A stretch of DNA of 64,000 nucleotides. Origin: Microascus cirrosus. Its lineage: Eukaryota > Ascomycota > Sordariomycetes > Microascales > Microascaceae. Location: NCBI GenBank assembly GCA_030271035.1, contig JAMBUN010000063.1, forward strand, positions 62,001 to 126,000, in the 5' to 3' direction. Made by a program: the position numbers and the translations under genes. The notes beneath the pieces are model-generated. The model had not been told where the DNA came from. It saw only the letters and a list, made by a program, of their open reading frames with translations, and made no database searches. This document shows, piece after piece, positions 32,394 to 43,541 of the stretch. Within the stretch, counting starts at the first letter, position 1. Each line of letters begins with the position of its first letter.

Positions 32394-34211
32394 TCACCTC
32401 TCCCAGCTCATCCAGCCAAAGGTGCCCGTGGTAGCACCCAACACCAGAGCAGTAAGAATACCAGCACCAGCCCTGTCACCAGTCGTGATAGGCCTGTGGT
32501 CACGATCAAGCACGCTCCCGGACCCAGCATTGGGGTCGCCCTTACTAGTGCCACCCGAGTCTGCCGTCACCGGGGGGTCTACTTGGTCGTAGAGAAGAGT
32601 ATAAACCGCCGAGAGCACGTTCATCTGCTGGCCCGCCCCGACCTTGCCGTCGAACTTGCCTGACGACCAGCCGAAGCCGCACTCCCGCCCGGTGTCGCCG
32701 CCGGTGCACTGCTTGATAGCCGCCTCGGTGGACGACCGAAGGACCGGTCTGATCTTGTCGGCCAGGAAGGGTGCGAGCTGGGCCGCCTGGGAGAGCCAGC
32801 GGTGGACGTAGCCCTTGAAGCTGTACATGTCGGTCGTACAAGTGTAGTTAGGCTCACACGACACCTCGTACGCCACCTCATCATCACGGAAGAAGACTTG
32901 AAGGGTCCGGTCAACGAGCGGCTCGATCCTGTCCTTCCAGACTTGGTCCTCGGTCTATGAAATATTCGTATTAGCAAACGATCAAATGGCAGGGCATCTA
33001 CAACACAACACAAACACAAATGCCCTGGGCATGGGAGAATAGGCAAGTGAGGGAGTAGAGGAATCCACCTCCAAAAAAAAAAAAAAAAAAAAGAGAAAGA
33101 GGAAGAAAGAGAGGGGGGGGTGTCTGGGACTGAAAGTGAGGCCCGAGGAAAGAGGACTCACAAAGTTCCACATGAAAGCCATCCCCTGGATCAGGACAGC
33201 GGGGTTATACGAGTATTGCGCTTTGTTGAAGTCGGTGCAGTTTTGTTCAACGTGGGCGCCATCATATACATCCCATTCATCAGTGACGTAGCCAACGCCC
33301 TGTAGCCAATCCCAAGTTTCCTCGGCATACTTCGCGTACGTCTCGTTGCCGGTGTACCGCGCCAGCCGGGCGCCCAGGTTGAAGAAACACCCATTTGCAA
33401 TAGCTACCGTCGCATTAGTCGCAGGGAAACAGCGCAATATCCACTGCCAGGATCGCGGAAATCAAGCTACGGGTAAGGGGAGGGAGGACGAACTGTTCTT
33501 GTAGTTGTACCCGTTGTTAGACAACGGGATCTGCCACCGCATCCCACCGTTGCACTCGTCATCGTGCCGCTCGGGCGCGGCCTGGGTGTTGAAGACAGCC
33601 TGGGCCAGAGCCAGCCACTGAGGTTGGTCCGAAGGCGGGTTCGGGAAGTTGAGCTCTGCAGCCAGCATGGCAGACATGCCCCAGAAGCCTTGGTCGTCGT
33701 TCCCCAGAGAGGCCGTGTGGTTTCGGGGCTGGTAGTCCTGGTCCTCGCCGACCTGGAACGTCATGGCCTGGATAATAACATCGTTGTACGAAGAGTCGCC
33801 CGTGTAATACCAATAGTCCATGAGAGTCCCCCAGAGAGCGCCTCCCTGCCACCAGTAATAGTCGCCGCCCGGGGGGGGGCCCGGCAAAATGCCCGGAGTC
33901 TGTCCAGACTGGTTGCCGCTGTAGTAGACCGTAGTATCGTGGGCGAGGATCGCTGCCGAGCGTCTGATGTCATCTGTGCACCGTCAGTAATACAGGTTCT
34001 GTCTCGTCGTGCAAGTCGCCGAATCAGGAAGAATGGTGCGACGACCCGGTGAGATGGAGAGATCAATAGGACTCTCCTTTCTCTCTCTCTCTCTCTTGCG
34101 GAGGGGTAGCTCACCATCGCTGTCGATTGAGAAGGGACTCTCCTGAGCGCGCGCCACACCAATGGCGAGTAGCAGCGCCGCAGCAAGGCGCCCGAGAGTA
34201 GAAATCGTCAT
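32394..34211 (-). CDS. GH76 mannan endo-1,6-alpha-mannosidase (DCW1/DFG5 family), GPI-anchored
   Basis: Four exons, 34211-34115, 33973-33494, 33403-33162 and 32954-32394, encode 459 residues. The family acts at the cell surface, probably transferring GPI glycoproteins onto wall glucan. A signal peptide is visible (TLGRLAAALLLAIGVARAQ). The catalytic pair of aspartates is in LGNDDQGFWG (about residues 125-126). Other marks are YYWWQGGALWGTLMDYWYYT, HDDECNGGMRWQIP and ECGFGWSSGKFDG. The C-terminus ends in a hydrophobic stretch (GAGILTALVLGATTGTFGW) after a Gly/Ser-rich region, as expected for a GPI signal. Intron 1 contains a GA repeat and intron 3 a 20-base T run (on the coding strand). Confidence 0.92.
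33073..33092. repeat. Run of 20 A (20 T on the coding strand) in GH76 intron 3
   Basis: Uninterrupted A20 within the 207-bp intron 32955-33161. It may act as a long pyrimidine tract for the gene's own strand, and is a likely spot for length variation or sequencing error. Confidence 0.9.
34081..34096. repeat. (CT)8 microsatellite in GH76 intron 1
   Basis: Sixteen bases of perfect CT repeat, 18 bp from the donor site of the first GH76 intron. Confidence 0.9.
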
Positions 34212-36288
34212 CGTGGAGTCGTGTTGTTGGCTGGATCGCGATCACCCCGACAGGAGCACGTTGGGTCGGATGTCGACAAAAGGCCCGCGACCGAAACGAT
34301 CGGGTTTTGCGCGGCTCGAACGGAATTACCCAACTCCAGGAGCAACGCCGGACGTGAGAAGAGCGAGCGTGGTGAAAAGGTGGAAACGAGAGACGATGGA
34401 GCCGACCGGTGGTTGATAAGAGAGAGAGGTGAACGTAATGGTCGGTACACGGGTCAAATGGGACGCTGAATTCTCAGAATCACTGTCCTCTCACAGTCTG
34501 GGTGGGGGGGGGGGTTAGATCTGCGTACTACGTAGTAAAGCAGAAACGGCGGGAGTCCCCAGTTGAACGACGCTTCCGAAGGAGGCAGAAAGGATACGAA
34601 AAGAGCTGGGGACGGACACGACGGATGTCAACGGTACTTGGCGCTGGCAAATAATGATTGGAATAGGGGCGGGCCTCAGAACATAAACCTCCACCAAAAA
34701 CAATGCGCCCGCCCGCTGTTCGCTGTGGGTGGAAGGGTAAAATTGGGTACTTGGCTCTATAAACTCTATCGGGCACATGGGCGGCTGGATGCTCCGAAGA
34801 AGAAGGGGAAGTCTCAGGTACATCGATCTCAATCCACAGTCTGTCAGTGTCTCTGTCCTAATGGCCAATCAGGTGGTCAGAGTATTGAGATTGGAGGTCA
34901 CCCCACCCGGAGCTGCCCCTGAACAATCGCTGCTTAGACGGAGGCTGTGCAAGCTGGGCGCCATTTACGAGAATCGCCATGTACCTTGTACCCCGGACTG
35001 ACCGCGTCAGTGGCCTCCTTTCATCCTGACTCTTGCATGTCCCATGCCTAGATTGATTCATCCGACGCATCCATCCATCTCGCCTATTGTCGATGAGATG
35101 CGGGACCGACGTTCTTCGGGTTCCCTGTTTCCAAGCCTGCCGCGACCAAGGATTCATGCAACCATCAATATTAAGGGAAGACATGGCGGAAAGTGCCTCT
35201 TGGATCACAGTGTTTTGAGGGCATTTACCCTTCTGCCATGCACGAAGATCGCCAGCAGCAACATGAGACCTAGATTCTTCTCTGGTGGGACCGACCACCT
35301 GTGGAGATGACTGACTAAGGGTCCCCGTCTTGGCTCGGCAGCGGAAGCGGAGGCGTCCGGGGCTCCGGCTTCCGTCTATTAAATGTTGGTGCTCCTGCAC
35401 GATGAAATTTTCCGTACACGATATTTGACACAAACTATCCCATCAAAACTAGCTCGACCCGTTCCTTGAAAACCGGAGCAGGCATTACCCGCTTGGAAAA
35501 GGATCAACGCCACGGTTCCCACCGAAGTGGCTCTCTCAGCTCGAAGGCTCCTCGAAGATTTTCGATCGCCTTGCACTAAACAGCAGGTGGAGAAGCACGA
35601 GATGGGACGATTGTGCATACGGCGTATCTCTTAGCCGCCCCTAAATCCTGAGGGCGGGGTTCCGAACGACGACACTGCATCACCAGTTTTTACGGCCAAT
35701 CTCGCCTTAAATCGTGTCTTGTGAGCGTGGATTCAGATCTTCACATAACATATATACGAAAAAAAAAAGCAACGGTCTATCCATCCATGTGAATCGTGGA
35801 TGTCTCGGAGGTGAATCGCGCACCACTCAGCCACCGGTACCTCCAGTAGGCCTCCCCCCTCGAGGACTGCTCTATCAGTCATTTATGACAAGGCCCTTCA
35901 TGAGTGCGCTTTGCGCCGCCGTCACCGCGTAGTCGGAACCGGCTAGCTCATACGCGAGCATCTTACGCGAGCGTCTAGTTTACGGGATACGGCGTCTCAG
36001 CTACGTACGTACGCCGCAATCATAGGCTGTAGAATTGAAAAGACCATCTAGGAGCACGACGGAGCCGGCTACGCGAGCGTTGCGTTGGCTACTAGGCGGC
36101 TAACTCGAGATGGTACCACGGGGCGTGGAGCAAGCTGGAAACTTCTGCTGGCTTTTGTGGAGCTAAAGCCGGTTGCCTTCGGGCGTGGAGTGCCGTTGAT
36201 GGAGGAGAGTGTGATGCTTAACTGACCGGACCGGTTGAGTACTGAGTCACTGAGGTAGAAAGTCAAGAGGACGGCTTCGTCCTAGCCG

Positions 36289-36645
36289 TTAATGGTAGGA
36301 GACTTGGAGGTGCGGGATGCAGGTCGGTGAGCTTTGCCCGGAGTTGTACTTATGTAGACAGTTGAGTAGATGGGGGTATGGACGGCACCTACGGGGGCGG
36401 CGCGACGGTAGGGCCCGGCGAGGGTGAAGACTGCTCCAAGAAAGAGGTCCAATATTGTATGGGGTCTCATCTGGATTATGACACCGTAACACCGCTTTCA
36501 TGGTGACGAGGCATTGCCGCCCCAGATGCAGAAGAGTCAGGCCATCTCTCTCTAGATACGATGGCGCATGGCCATAACGATCCAGTACCATATAGGTGCT
36601 AATCAAACTTCGAAGGACTAGTCTCCACGACATTCCACCGGCCAA
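36289..36645 (-). pseudogene. Possible relic of an ankyrin-type coding sequence
   Basis: An open 118-codon stretch contains HAPSYLERDGLTLLHLGRQC, which resembles an ankyrin repeat core (DGLTLLHLA). Upstream frames are interrupted by stops, and downstream the text turns Arg/Pro-rich without a domain. It may be a decayed ankyrin gene fragment or chance. Confidence 0.2.
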
Positions 36646-37258
36646 CTCCCCGAGCCAGGCCCTCAGTGAGAACGGCTCTCAGTGCCACAACCTCAGACAT
36701 TCGAAGTGTTTATATCCGCCGACTTGTAACAAAGGTAACCAAGGTCAACACAAGCCGGTCTTTAGGAGGGACCATGGTGACAGCAATAGGAGATTTATGC
36801 TTCGTCAAAGCTAGTGCTTGAGGTGGGCACGAATAGCACTAGAGCGGTATCTACGGGCTTGGTCGGCATCTTGGAACGAACCAAGATTATAATGTCCTAT
36901 ATAACGTTGAGCAGGTTTTGATGGAGGGAGCCGGGCGCCCGGCGGTGGAGTTGATGGTAGACTTCCAAGGTTCGGTAGTTTGACGAAGTCTTGATCAGAG
37001 AAGATCCAGAGAACATTGAAGGAGGAAAAGCAGGCCGCAATTCGATTTCGTAAGATTAGAGCTGCATTTTCAAATCCGCACTTGGATCGCCACGGAGGCG
37101 TTTCCAGCCAGACCGGTATTAGAGAGAAGCCTAGGATACCATCCACCTATATAACGTCCAGATGGGAGGGCTAGTGCCGCGCCACTGACGGCGCTGGCTA
37201 GCCGAAGGACGCACTCAATGCCAATCTCGTTACCAATCACGAGATCCTCTCACTCCGG

Positions 37259-37353
37259 AGCCCTTTCGTAACAAGAGAGAGAGAGAGAGAGATACAGGAG
37301 CTTTCAGACTCTCGAACTCTAAGTGAAGCCATATCCACTGCACCAGAAGGGCC
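37259..37353 (-). other. tRNA-like fragment, possible tRNA or SINE relic
   Basis: On the minus strand GGCCCTT is followed by TGGTGCAGTGG (37345-37335), a perfect A-box match of the tRNA-Arg kind, then a partial B-box-like GAGTTCGAGAGTC (37319-37307), a TC repeat, and AAGGGCT (about 37264-37258), which could pair with GGCCCTT. The spacing of the boxes is too short and no normal anticodon arm forms, so this is not an intact tRNA. Confidence 0.2.
37274..37292. repeat. (AG)9 microsatellite
   Basis: Nineteen bases of perfect AG repeat inside the tRNA-like fragment. Confidence 0.9.
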
Positions 37354-37671
37354 TGGATAAGTTCCTGCCTCCGCGTTGGTTCTGCCAGACACAAGTATGA
37401 CAGTCAGCTTAAAACTCGGTTCCGCCGAGTGTCTTTGATTAGTCATCGCTGGTCAAATATGCTCAATTGATCTCTTGTTTGAGAGAGGTCATTGCCGATT
37501 ACATCACAGCGGTGCCGCAAGGAGAAGTCAACCTCGAATTTCCTGGGGCTCCGTATCTATGCTAAGCGAGGCACCCACATCCTGTCCCGCGTCCTATTCA
37601 AGTCATCACCTCTTAAGCCACTCTACGCAAACAAATTTGTGAAGCGATGAGCAGGTAGCCTAGAATGAGGC

Positions 37672-38508
37672 ATGCCCTTCCGCATACCAAGCCGTGCGAC
37701 CGCCACCGGCGCCCGGGTCCCCCTCCGCACATTCACCACCACTCCACGCCTTCCGACCTTCCACGAGCCGGCCGATAGCCACTATGACGTGCTAAAGGTC
37801 CACCCCGAGGCCAGCGAGGCCGAGATCAAAAAGTAAGTACCGGGCCTCTACCATACCTGTCTGCGCCCCCCCAATCGCTAACCACCGGCAAAAAACAGAT
37901 CCTTCTACGCCCTCTCCAAGCTCCACCACCCAGACCGCAACCCCTCGGACCCCCACGCTCCCAAGCGCTTCATCCGCATCTCGGAGGCCTACACCGTCCT
38001 CTCCGCGCCCGCCAAGCGCGCCGCCTACGACCGTGACCTCCGCAATTCCCACACCAACCCCCACCGCGGCCCTCACTACCACACGCCCACCGCCCCAGCG
38101 GGCGGGCGCCCGCCCTCGGGCCTCTCCCGTCGGCGCACGAACAGCACGCGCGGAACCTTCCGCGGCCCGCCGAACAGCTTCTACACCGGGGGGGGCTATG
38201 GCGCACACAGCGAGAAGAGGCGGGCTGCGCACGAGGAGAGCACGGGGATGGGGGGCATGGGTTTCGGGCAGGACCCGTTCCACAGGTCTCACCCGCCGCA
38301 TTTTGACCGGCACTCGCATGAGAGGACGCATCGGAGGCAGGATGAGAGGAGGGCGAGGAGGGGTGCCCCGCCTGGACCAGAGGGGGACAAGGGAGGGACG
38401 TTCGGTTTTGCGCTTGTTATTGGGGGAATGCTCTTCGGCGCTGGATACATACCGTATGTCTTCCACGGCGGTTTGAACGAGCCTAAGTCGAGACACTCGA
38501 GGTCGTAA
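37672..38508 (+). CDS. J-domain (DnaJ/Hsp40) protein, probably mitochondrial membrane
   Basis: Two exons, 37672-37832 and 37899-38508, give 256 residues. Residues 1-35 are basic and Ser/Thr-rich with no acidic residue before Glu36 (MPFRIPSRATATGARVPLRT), a mitochondrial presequence pattern. The J domain spans about 38-105, from SHYDVLKVHPEASEAEIKK across the intron to HHPDRNPSD; the HPD motif that stimulates Hsp70 is residues 64-66. The middle is His/Arg/Gly-rich and low in complexity. A single hydrophobic helix near the C-terminus (FGFALVIGGMLFGAGYIPYV) suggests membrane anchoring. No zinc-finger or C-terminal DnaJ domain is present, so it is a type III J protein. It may serve mitochondrial Hsp70, by inference. 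Confidence 0.85.
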
Positions 38509-38844
38509 CATCGAGCGCTGAGCAACAGGAATGGAGGTGCATGGTCTCACTGAGGCCCGGCTGGCTGGACGGGCGTTGGGATAGACATTGCATTGCCTAG
38601 GCAATTCCGTACTAAGTACATATTGCACAACGAAAAGGCTGAGCGCGCGGTCAAGTAACCCAAGCCATAAATTTGCTTGTGAGGCACACATGTATTCACA
38701 CTCTCACACGGCTACTCTACAGTTCAGCCCCGGATCTCAAAGGAGCATGCGGAAATTTGGCATAGAATACACAGCTCGCCCAGCATCCTACTCCCAGGAA
38801 GCTTTCATCTGGGCCTTAACGCGGCCAGCTCCCTATTAAGCCGC

Positions 38845-40206
38845 TTAAGACTCGAAGGTGAAGCTGGCGCCAACCTTGTGGGTAGCCTGGTCGAGCTTCT
38901 GGGTGTCGACCGAAGTGCCGAGGCCGAGGGTGACGCCCTCGCGGAGGAGGACGTTGTAGGCAAGGGCAACAATGCCGCGGTCGTTGAGCTTGACCTATAC
39001 AAGGGAGGTATACATTAGAAATACGGTGGGGGAGAAGGACGGCTGGTATGGAGGGACACGTACCTTGGCGAAGGACACGGGGTCGATACGGTACTTGCCG
39101 GCGAACTCAATGCCGACGTTGCTGCCGGTCTTGGAGTTCCACACGGCCTTGCAGCCACCCTCAACCTGGCTGTTGACTTTCTGGTAGAACGAGGCGCCGA
39201 AGACGCTGATGTTGTCGGTGGCGGTCACGGCCATGTTGTATGAGGGGCAGGTGTAGCCGACGGCGGCGGCGTACGAGGTGATGGCGGCCTTGTTCACGTC
39301 ATAGCCGGCCGAGGCACCGGCGAGGAAGCCCTTATCGCCTACGACAGCGTCGACGTTGGCGGTGGGGCCTTTAAGGAGGTCGAAGAAGGCGCGGCCGTGG
39401 AAGTTGTTCTGCTGGAAGTGCAGGTTGAACTTGGCGCCCTTGGCCTGGGAGGCGGGCAGGAAGGAGAAGAGCGCCTCGGCCTTGAGGCCCTTGGCGAGGG
39501 CGTCCTTGACCTCAACCTTGGAGTCGAGGGCGTTGGCGGTGTTCCAGGTCTGGGTTAGGGTGAGACCTGCGCGCGAGTAGAGCATTAGCATCTGTGCTTG
39601 TCCTGGTATGAGGCCGACCATCAGCTCAAAGGGCAGGGCCGTCTGCGGGCCCAGCCGTATTCTACTGACAGAGAGCCGGGCTTGAACATTCTTGTCTGGT
39701 TTTGGGCGTGGGCGTGATATACCAGTGGGCTTGTCCGCATACTTGGCCTCAAGCTAAATGGAGCAATTCATGGTCAGCAACCGTGGAAGTCAACTGAGGG
39801 AGCACACTTGTCCCGTAGCTGAAGCAAGAGAGCACCAGCCAATGGAAGCAGCAGAACGTGAGATCGGGGATCGCTTACAGCACCAGAGGTGGCCTTGTCG
39901 TGGGTCGACTTGCCAGTCACCTTGAAGGCGACATTGTTGGGGGTGTTGCCCTTGAACTCAAAGGTCGACGCGGACCCGTGGTAGAAGTCCTTGTTGATGA
40001 GCTAGAAAGCAAGAAAGTCGAACGCGCGAGTCAGCTACTACGAATCTATCTCTCTCATCTGGCCAAGCAGCTGTAGCCACGGCATTGCGCGACGCAAGTG
40101 ATGCCGCGGTTTTCCATCGGCCCACGCGAATTTTGTTGGGGGGAGAAGGAATTGAGCTCACGTCGTTGGCCGGCTTGGCAATATCGGCGAAGTTAGGGAT
40201 GGCCAT
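38845..40206 (-). CDS. Mitochondrial outer membrane porin (VDAC)
   Basis: Five exons, 40206-40162, 40001-39879, 39753-39723, 39566-39064 and 38994-38845, give 283 residues, exactly the Neurospora porin length. It is a 19-strand beta barrel that passes metabolites through the outer membrane. Visible family text: the N-terminal helix ADIAKPANDLINKDFYHG, NNVAFKVTGKSTHDKATSGA, GLTLTQTWNTANALDSKVE, GRAFFDLLKGPTANVDAVVG, KAAITSYAAAVGY, KYRIDPVSFAKVKLNDRG and the C-terminal beta signal THKVGASFTFES. All intron phases fit. Exon 3 is only 31 nt. Confidence 0.96.
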
Positions 40207-41220
40207 CTTGAAGGTCGATGCGGGAGATAGGCTTCGGTGGGATATGTGAAGATGGAAAGAGGGGGGATCGGGTTTCGTGATGGGTTACGATGGTGGAGAT
40301 GGGGAAAGAAAGCTGCTCGTTACCGTGCTGTTCGGCGGTTTTTCTCTGCTTCGGGCTTCGGAGATGGTCGCATAAGGACAGGTCGGAGCGTCCTCAAATT
40401 TGTTTGGGCTGCGTGCCTGTGATTGGCCGGCTAGAGCACGCGGTCCGGTTCAGGGCGCTGGGCAGCCTGGACTGATGGAACCTGTCAGGGTGGTGGGCGC
40501 TATGCCGTTTCTGGAACCTGAGGGAAATTGTTCGTTTCGTCATACCACAAACTGTCGGAACAGCTCGGCTCTAGGGGAAAGGGGTCCGCTTCGTAGATTT
40601 CGTCCCTGGTGGAAATCTCCCGAATTCTGCCCACCGCACAGACGGGTTCATTCGCTGACACAACCAGGTCTCCGATAGCTTTCCTGTGCCACATAGTATC
40701 GCATCGTGCAAACCCAAGGTTCAATATCCAACGAGTAGCTGGAACCGCGATCCCCGCGTCTATGAGTTACCGTCGGACACGAGATACTTCTGTACCATCC
40801 TATCCAGGTGCCTGGGTTTCCACGGTTTGTTTTTATCGTGACTCTGGCAACCACACGCTCCAGTACTTTCTATTTGACTATCCCAATTTGGCGGTGCCGA
40901 ACTAAATTCCAGGCATTCCAACCCGTATCACCGCCATGCGGAGTACCATGTCCACCCCGAGAGACGGGGAACCGTCCACAGCAAGATGGCTGTTCAACTG
41001 ATTCGCAAGTCATCCCTGACATACCCCGAGATATTGGGTCTGCAAACCCGATCCGGCAGATGGCATTGTGTCCCGCTTCCCGTAACTCCAATCTACATAA
41101 CGTCCATTCCCTCGACTAACCTTCTTAGGCGTCATCATATTTGGCGTTGTGGACAGCAATCGCCCTGCAAGCGATGTCAGCCACAGTCTCTCGCGGTTTC
41201 AAGATCAATTGGGGCGATGG
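40207..41220. other. 1-kb intergenic, porin promoter and asparagine synthetase 3' region
   Basis: No supported gene; only overlapping short frames on both strands. The left part should be the porin promoter. Confidence 0.45.
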
Positions 41221-43541
41221 TTACCTTCCACTGGGATCAGTCTGCTTCGACCACTTCGGCGTCCACCTCGAGACTGTCCCGGCACAAGAAGGAGGGAAGT
41301 GCTCGTCGAACATCATGCGGTACCAGTAGCTAAACCAAGATCAGCAAAACGTCTTACAAAGATAGAGATGCACCAGGGGATCACAGTTGAGCTTTCGACT
41401 TACGCTTCCTTAGAGTCGGGGATGTCGTCACCCCACTCGGGCTTGGGGTTCTTCATCATCTCGTCCGTGACGTGCAGCTCCGCGTTGTCCTTGAGCGCGT
41501 CGATCCAGCCGTAGCCTACACCGTCCGAGAACTGCTCCTTCTGCCTCCAGAGGATCTCATCAGGGAGGTACGGCTCCGCCTCAGGCTCGTCCGACGTGTC
41601 GAACGCCTTCCGCATGATGTACTTCTCGATCCTGCCCTTGGTGACCATCTTCTCCTGCGGGTCGATGTTCATCGCGACGTCGAGGAACTGCGCCTGTTAG
41701 TATCGCACGGGACTGGGGGAAGATTCTGTTATCATCATACCTCCTTATCCAAGAAGGGAACACGCGCCTCCAGACCCCAGGCTGATGTCGATTTGTTGGC
41801 ACGCAGGCAGTCTGCGAGGTGGAGGTTCTTCACACGGCGAACGGTCTCCTCGTGGAACTCCTTCTTGCTCGGCGCGTTGTGGAAGTAGAGATAACCACCG
41901 AAGATCTCGTCGCTTCCCTCTCCGCTAAGCACCATCTTGATGCCCATTGCCTTGATCTTCCGCGAGAGGAGGAACATAGGCGTCGACGCGCGGATGGTAG
42001 TCACATCGTAGGACTCGAGGTGGTAGATGACGTCCGATAGCGCGTTGAGGCCGTCCTCAATGGTGAACGACATGACGTGATGCTTGGTGCCGAGGAACTT
42101 GGCGACTTCGAGCGCCGCCTTCGTGTCGGGGGCACCGGGGAGACCGATGGAGAAGGAGTTGAGCTGCGGGAGGTAGGTGACCGTCGAGAGCTTGTTGTCC
42201 TCGTCGATGCCGACCAGCTCCTCTCCGCTCTCTTCTCCGTTCTGCGCCGCGGTGCCGTTGGCGGCGAGCGCGGCCTTCTTCAGCCGGAGGGTCTCGCGCT
42301 GGGCGATGGAAGCGACCAGGCTGGAGTCCAGACCGCCGGATAGAAGGACGCCGTAAGGGACCTCCGCCATGAGCCGCTTCCTGACCGAGCGTTCGAAGGT
42401 TTCCCTGAGGTGCTTAAGGTCGAGGGGAGTATCTGGAATCTTGGAGGCGTCCCACCAGGACGGGTCATAATACCTGGTGGTCTTGTCCGTCTTTGAGTCG
42501 TAGACGTGGCCCGGGGGGAACGACTCGATCTTATCGCAAACAGGGTGCAGACACTTCAACTCGGAGGCGAAGTAAACGGTGCCCGGCTCCTGCGACGACC
42601 AGCCCTGGTAGAAGGTGGTGATGCCAATGGGGTCCCGCGCAGCGATCACGCGATCCTCCTTCTTGTCGTAGAGGACGAAGGAGAACATGCCGTCTAGGTG
42701 CTTGGGCGCGTCGATTCCATATTGCATATACTGCGAGCTGCTGTCAGCGGCAGGAGTTCTCCTTCTGCTATCCGAGACCGGTGCATGGTACTGCTTACCA
42801 GGGGTATCACGACTTCGCAATCGGAGTGGGTCGAGAACTTGTAGGGTGTATCGAGAGTCTTCCGCACGAGACGATGGTTGTAGATCTCGCCATTGACGGC
42901 AAGGATGATGGACTTGTCCTCGTTGGTCAGGGGTTGTGCGCCAGAGTCTGTTTGGGGGGGGAGTTGTAAGCGGAAGCGACTCTTTCGATATCAAGGAGGA
43001 ACGAGGGTTTAACGCACCAACACCGACAATGCTGAGGCGCTCATGGCACAGGACTGCGAACAGGTTAATTGGCTGTCTTCCACTGGTAGGATCACCACAA
43101 GGACGTACTCGTGTTGTTAGAGATCTCATTGCCGCCTATTCCAAGCCTGTTAGCAATCAGACCATCACCTGCGAACCTCGGGAGAGTCGTGTGAGTCAGA
43201 ACGTACTCCAGTCGGGGCCACGATGCCGGACCCTGCAAGTGCGACCAGTCAGTTTGGGGTTCCCGTGCGCACAGGGAAGGGTAGCACCTACGCTTTAGCG
43301 AGCTTCAAGGCCTTGGGCTTGAATTTGTGGACGTCAGGGTGACTGCGCACATATTAGCGACCGCATCTCCATGGTCAATCAGTCGTGCTCCTCCCACTGC
43401 GCAAGATTTGGCGGGGTAGTTTTTTTTTTTATCTCTGCCCCGCCCATTGCCAACAACACAGAGGACGGCGGAGGGGAGAAAGGGTCGAGAGGCCTCAGAG
43501 ACACTGGGAACCTACCGATGGCACGCGAATATCCCACACAT
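41221..43541 (-). CDS. Asparagine synthetase (glutamine-hydrolysing)
   Basis: Nine exons: 43541-43516, 43342-43292, 43232-43207, 43135-43109, 43053-43018, 42947-42799, 42730-41741, 41687-41404 and 41329-41221, giving 565 residues. It converts aspartate, glutamine and ATP to asparagine. The N-terminal glutaminase starts MCGIFACHR with the nucleophilic Cys2, followed by RHRGPDWSG, LCHERLSIVG and NGEIYNH. The synthetase domain has the ATP PP-loop VLLSGGLDSSLVASI (near residue 235), SGEGSDEIFGGY and EARVPFLDKEFLDVAMNIDP. The C-terminal exon ends WSKQTDPSGR. Five small exons (26-51 nt) crowd the first 60 codons. The ortholog is Neurospora asn-2 or yeast ASN1/ASN2. Confidence 0.96.

Larger units (their letters stand above)
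34212..37671. other. 3.5-kb gene-poor region between GH76 and J-domain genes
   Basis: The longest stretch without a supported gene. A 191-codon minus frame at 34858-35433 has no domain or coding signature. Weak relics described separately lie at 36289-36645 and 37259-37353. A poly-A tract is at 35759-35768 and an overlapping ACGTACGTACG run is near 36004. I see no clear transposon ends. Confidence 0.45.

Noticed and set aside
34858..35433. 191-codon minus-strand frame
   Set aside because: Balanced amino acid use without any motif, in a gene-poor region; no third-position bias visible.
37792..38691. 299-codon minus-strand frame
   Set aside because: Antisense to the J-domain gene; repetitive Arg/Ala/Val text.
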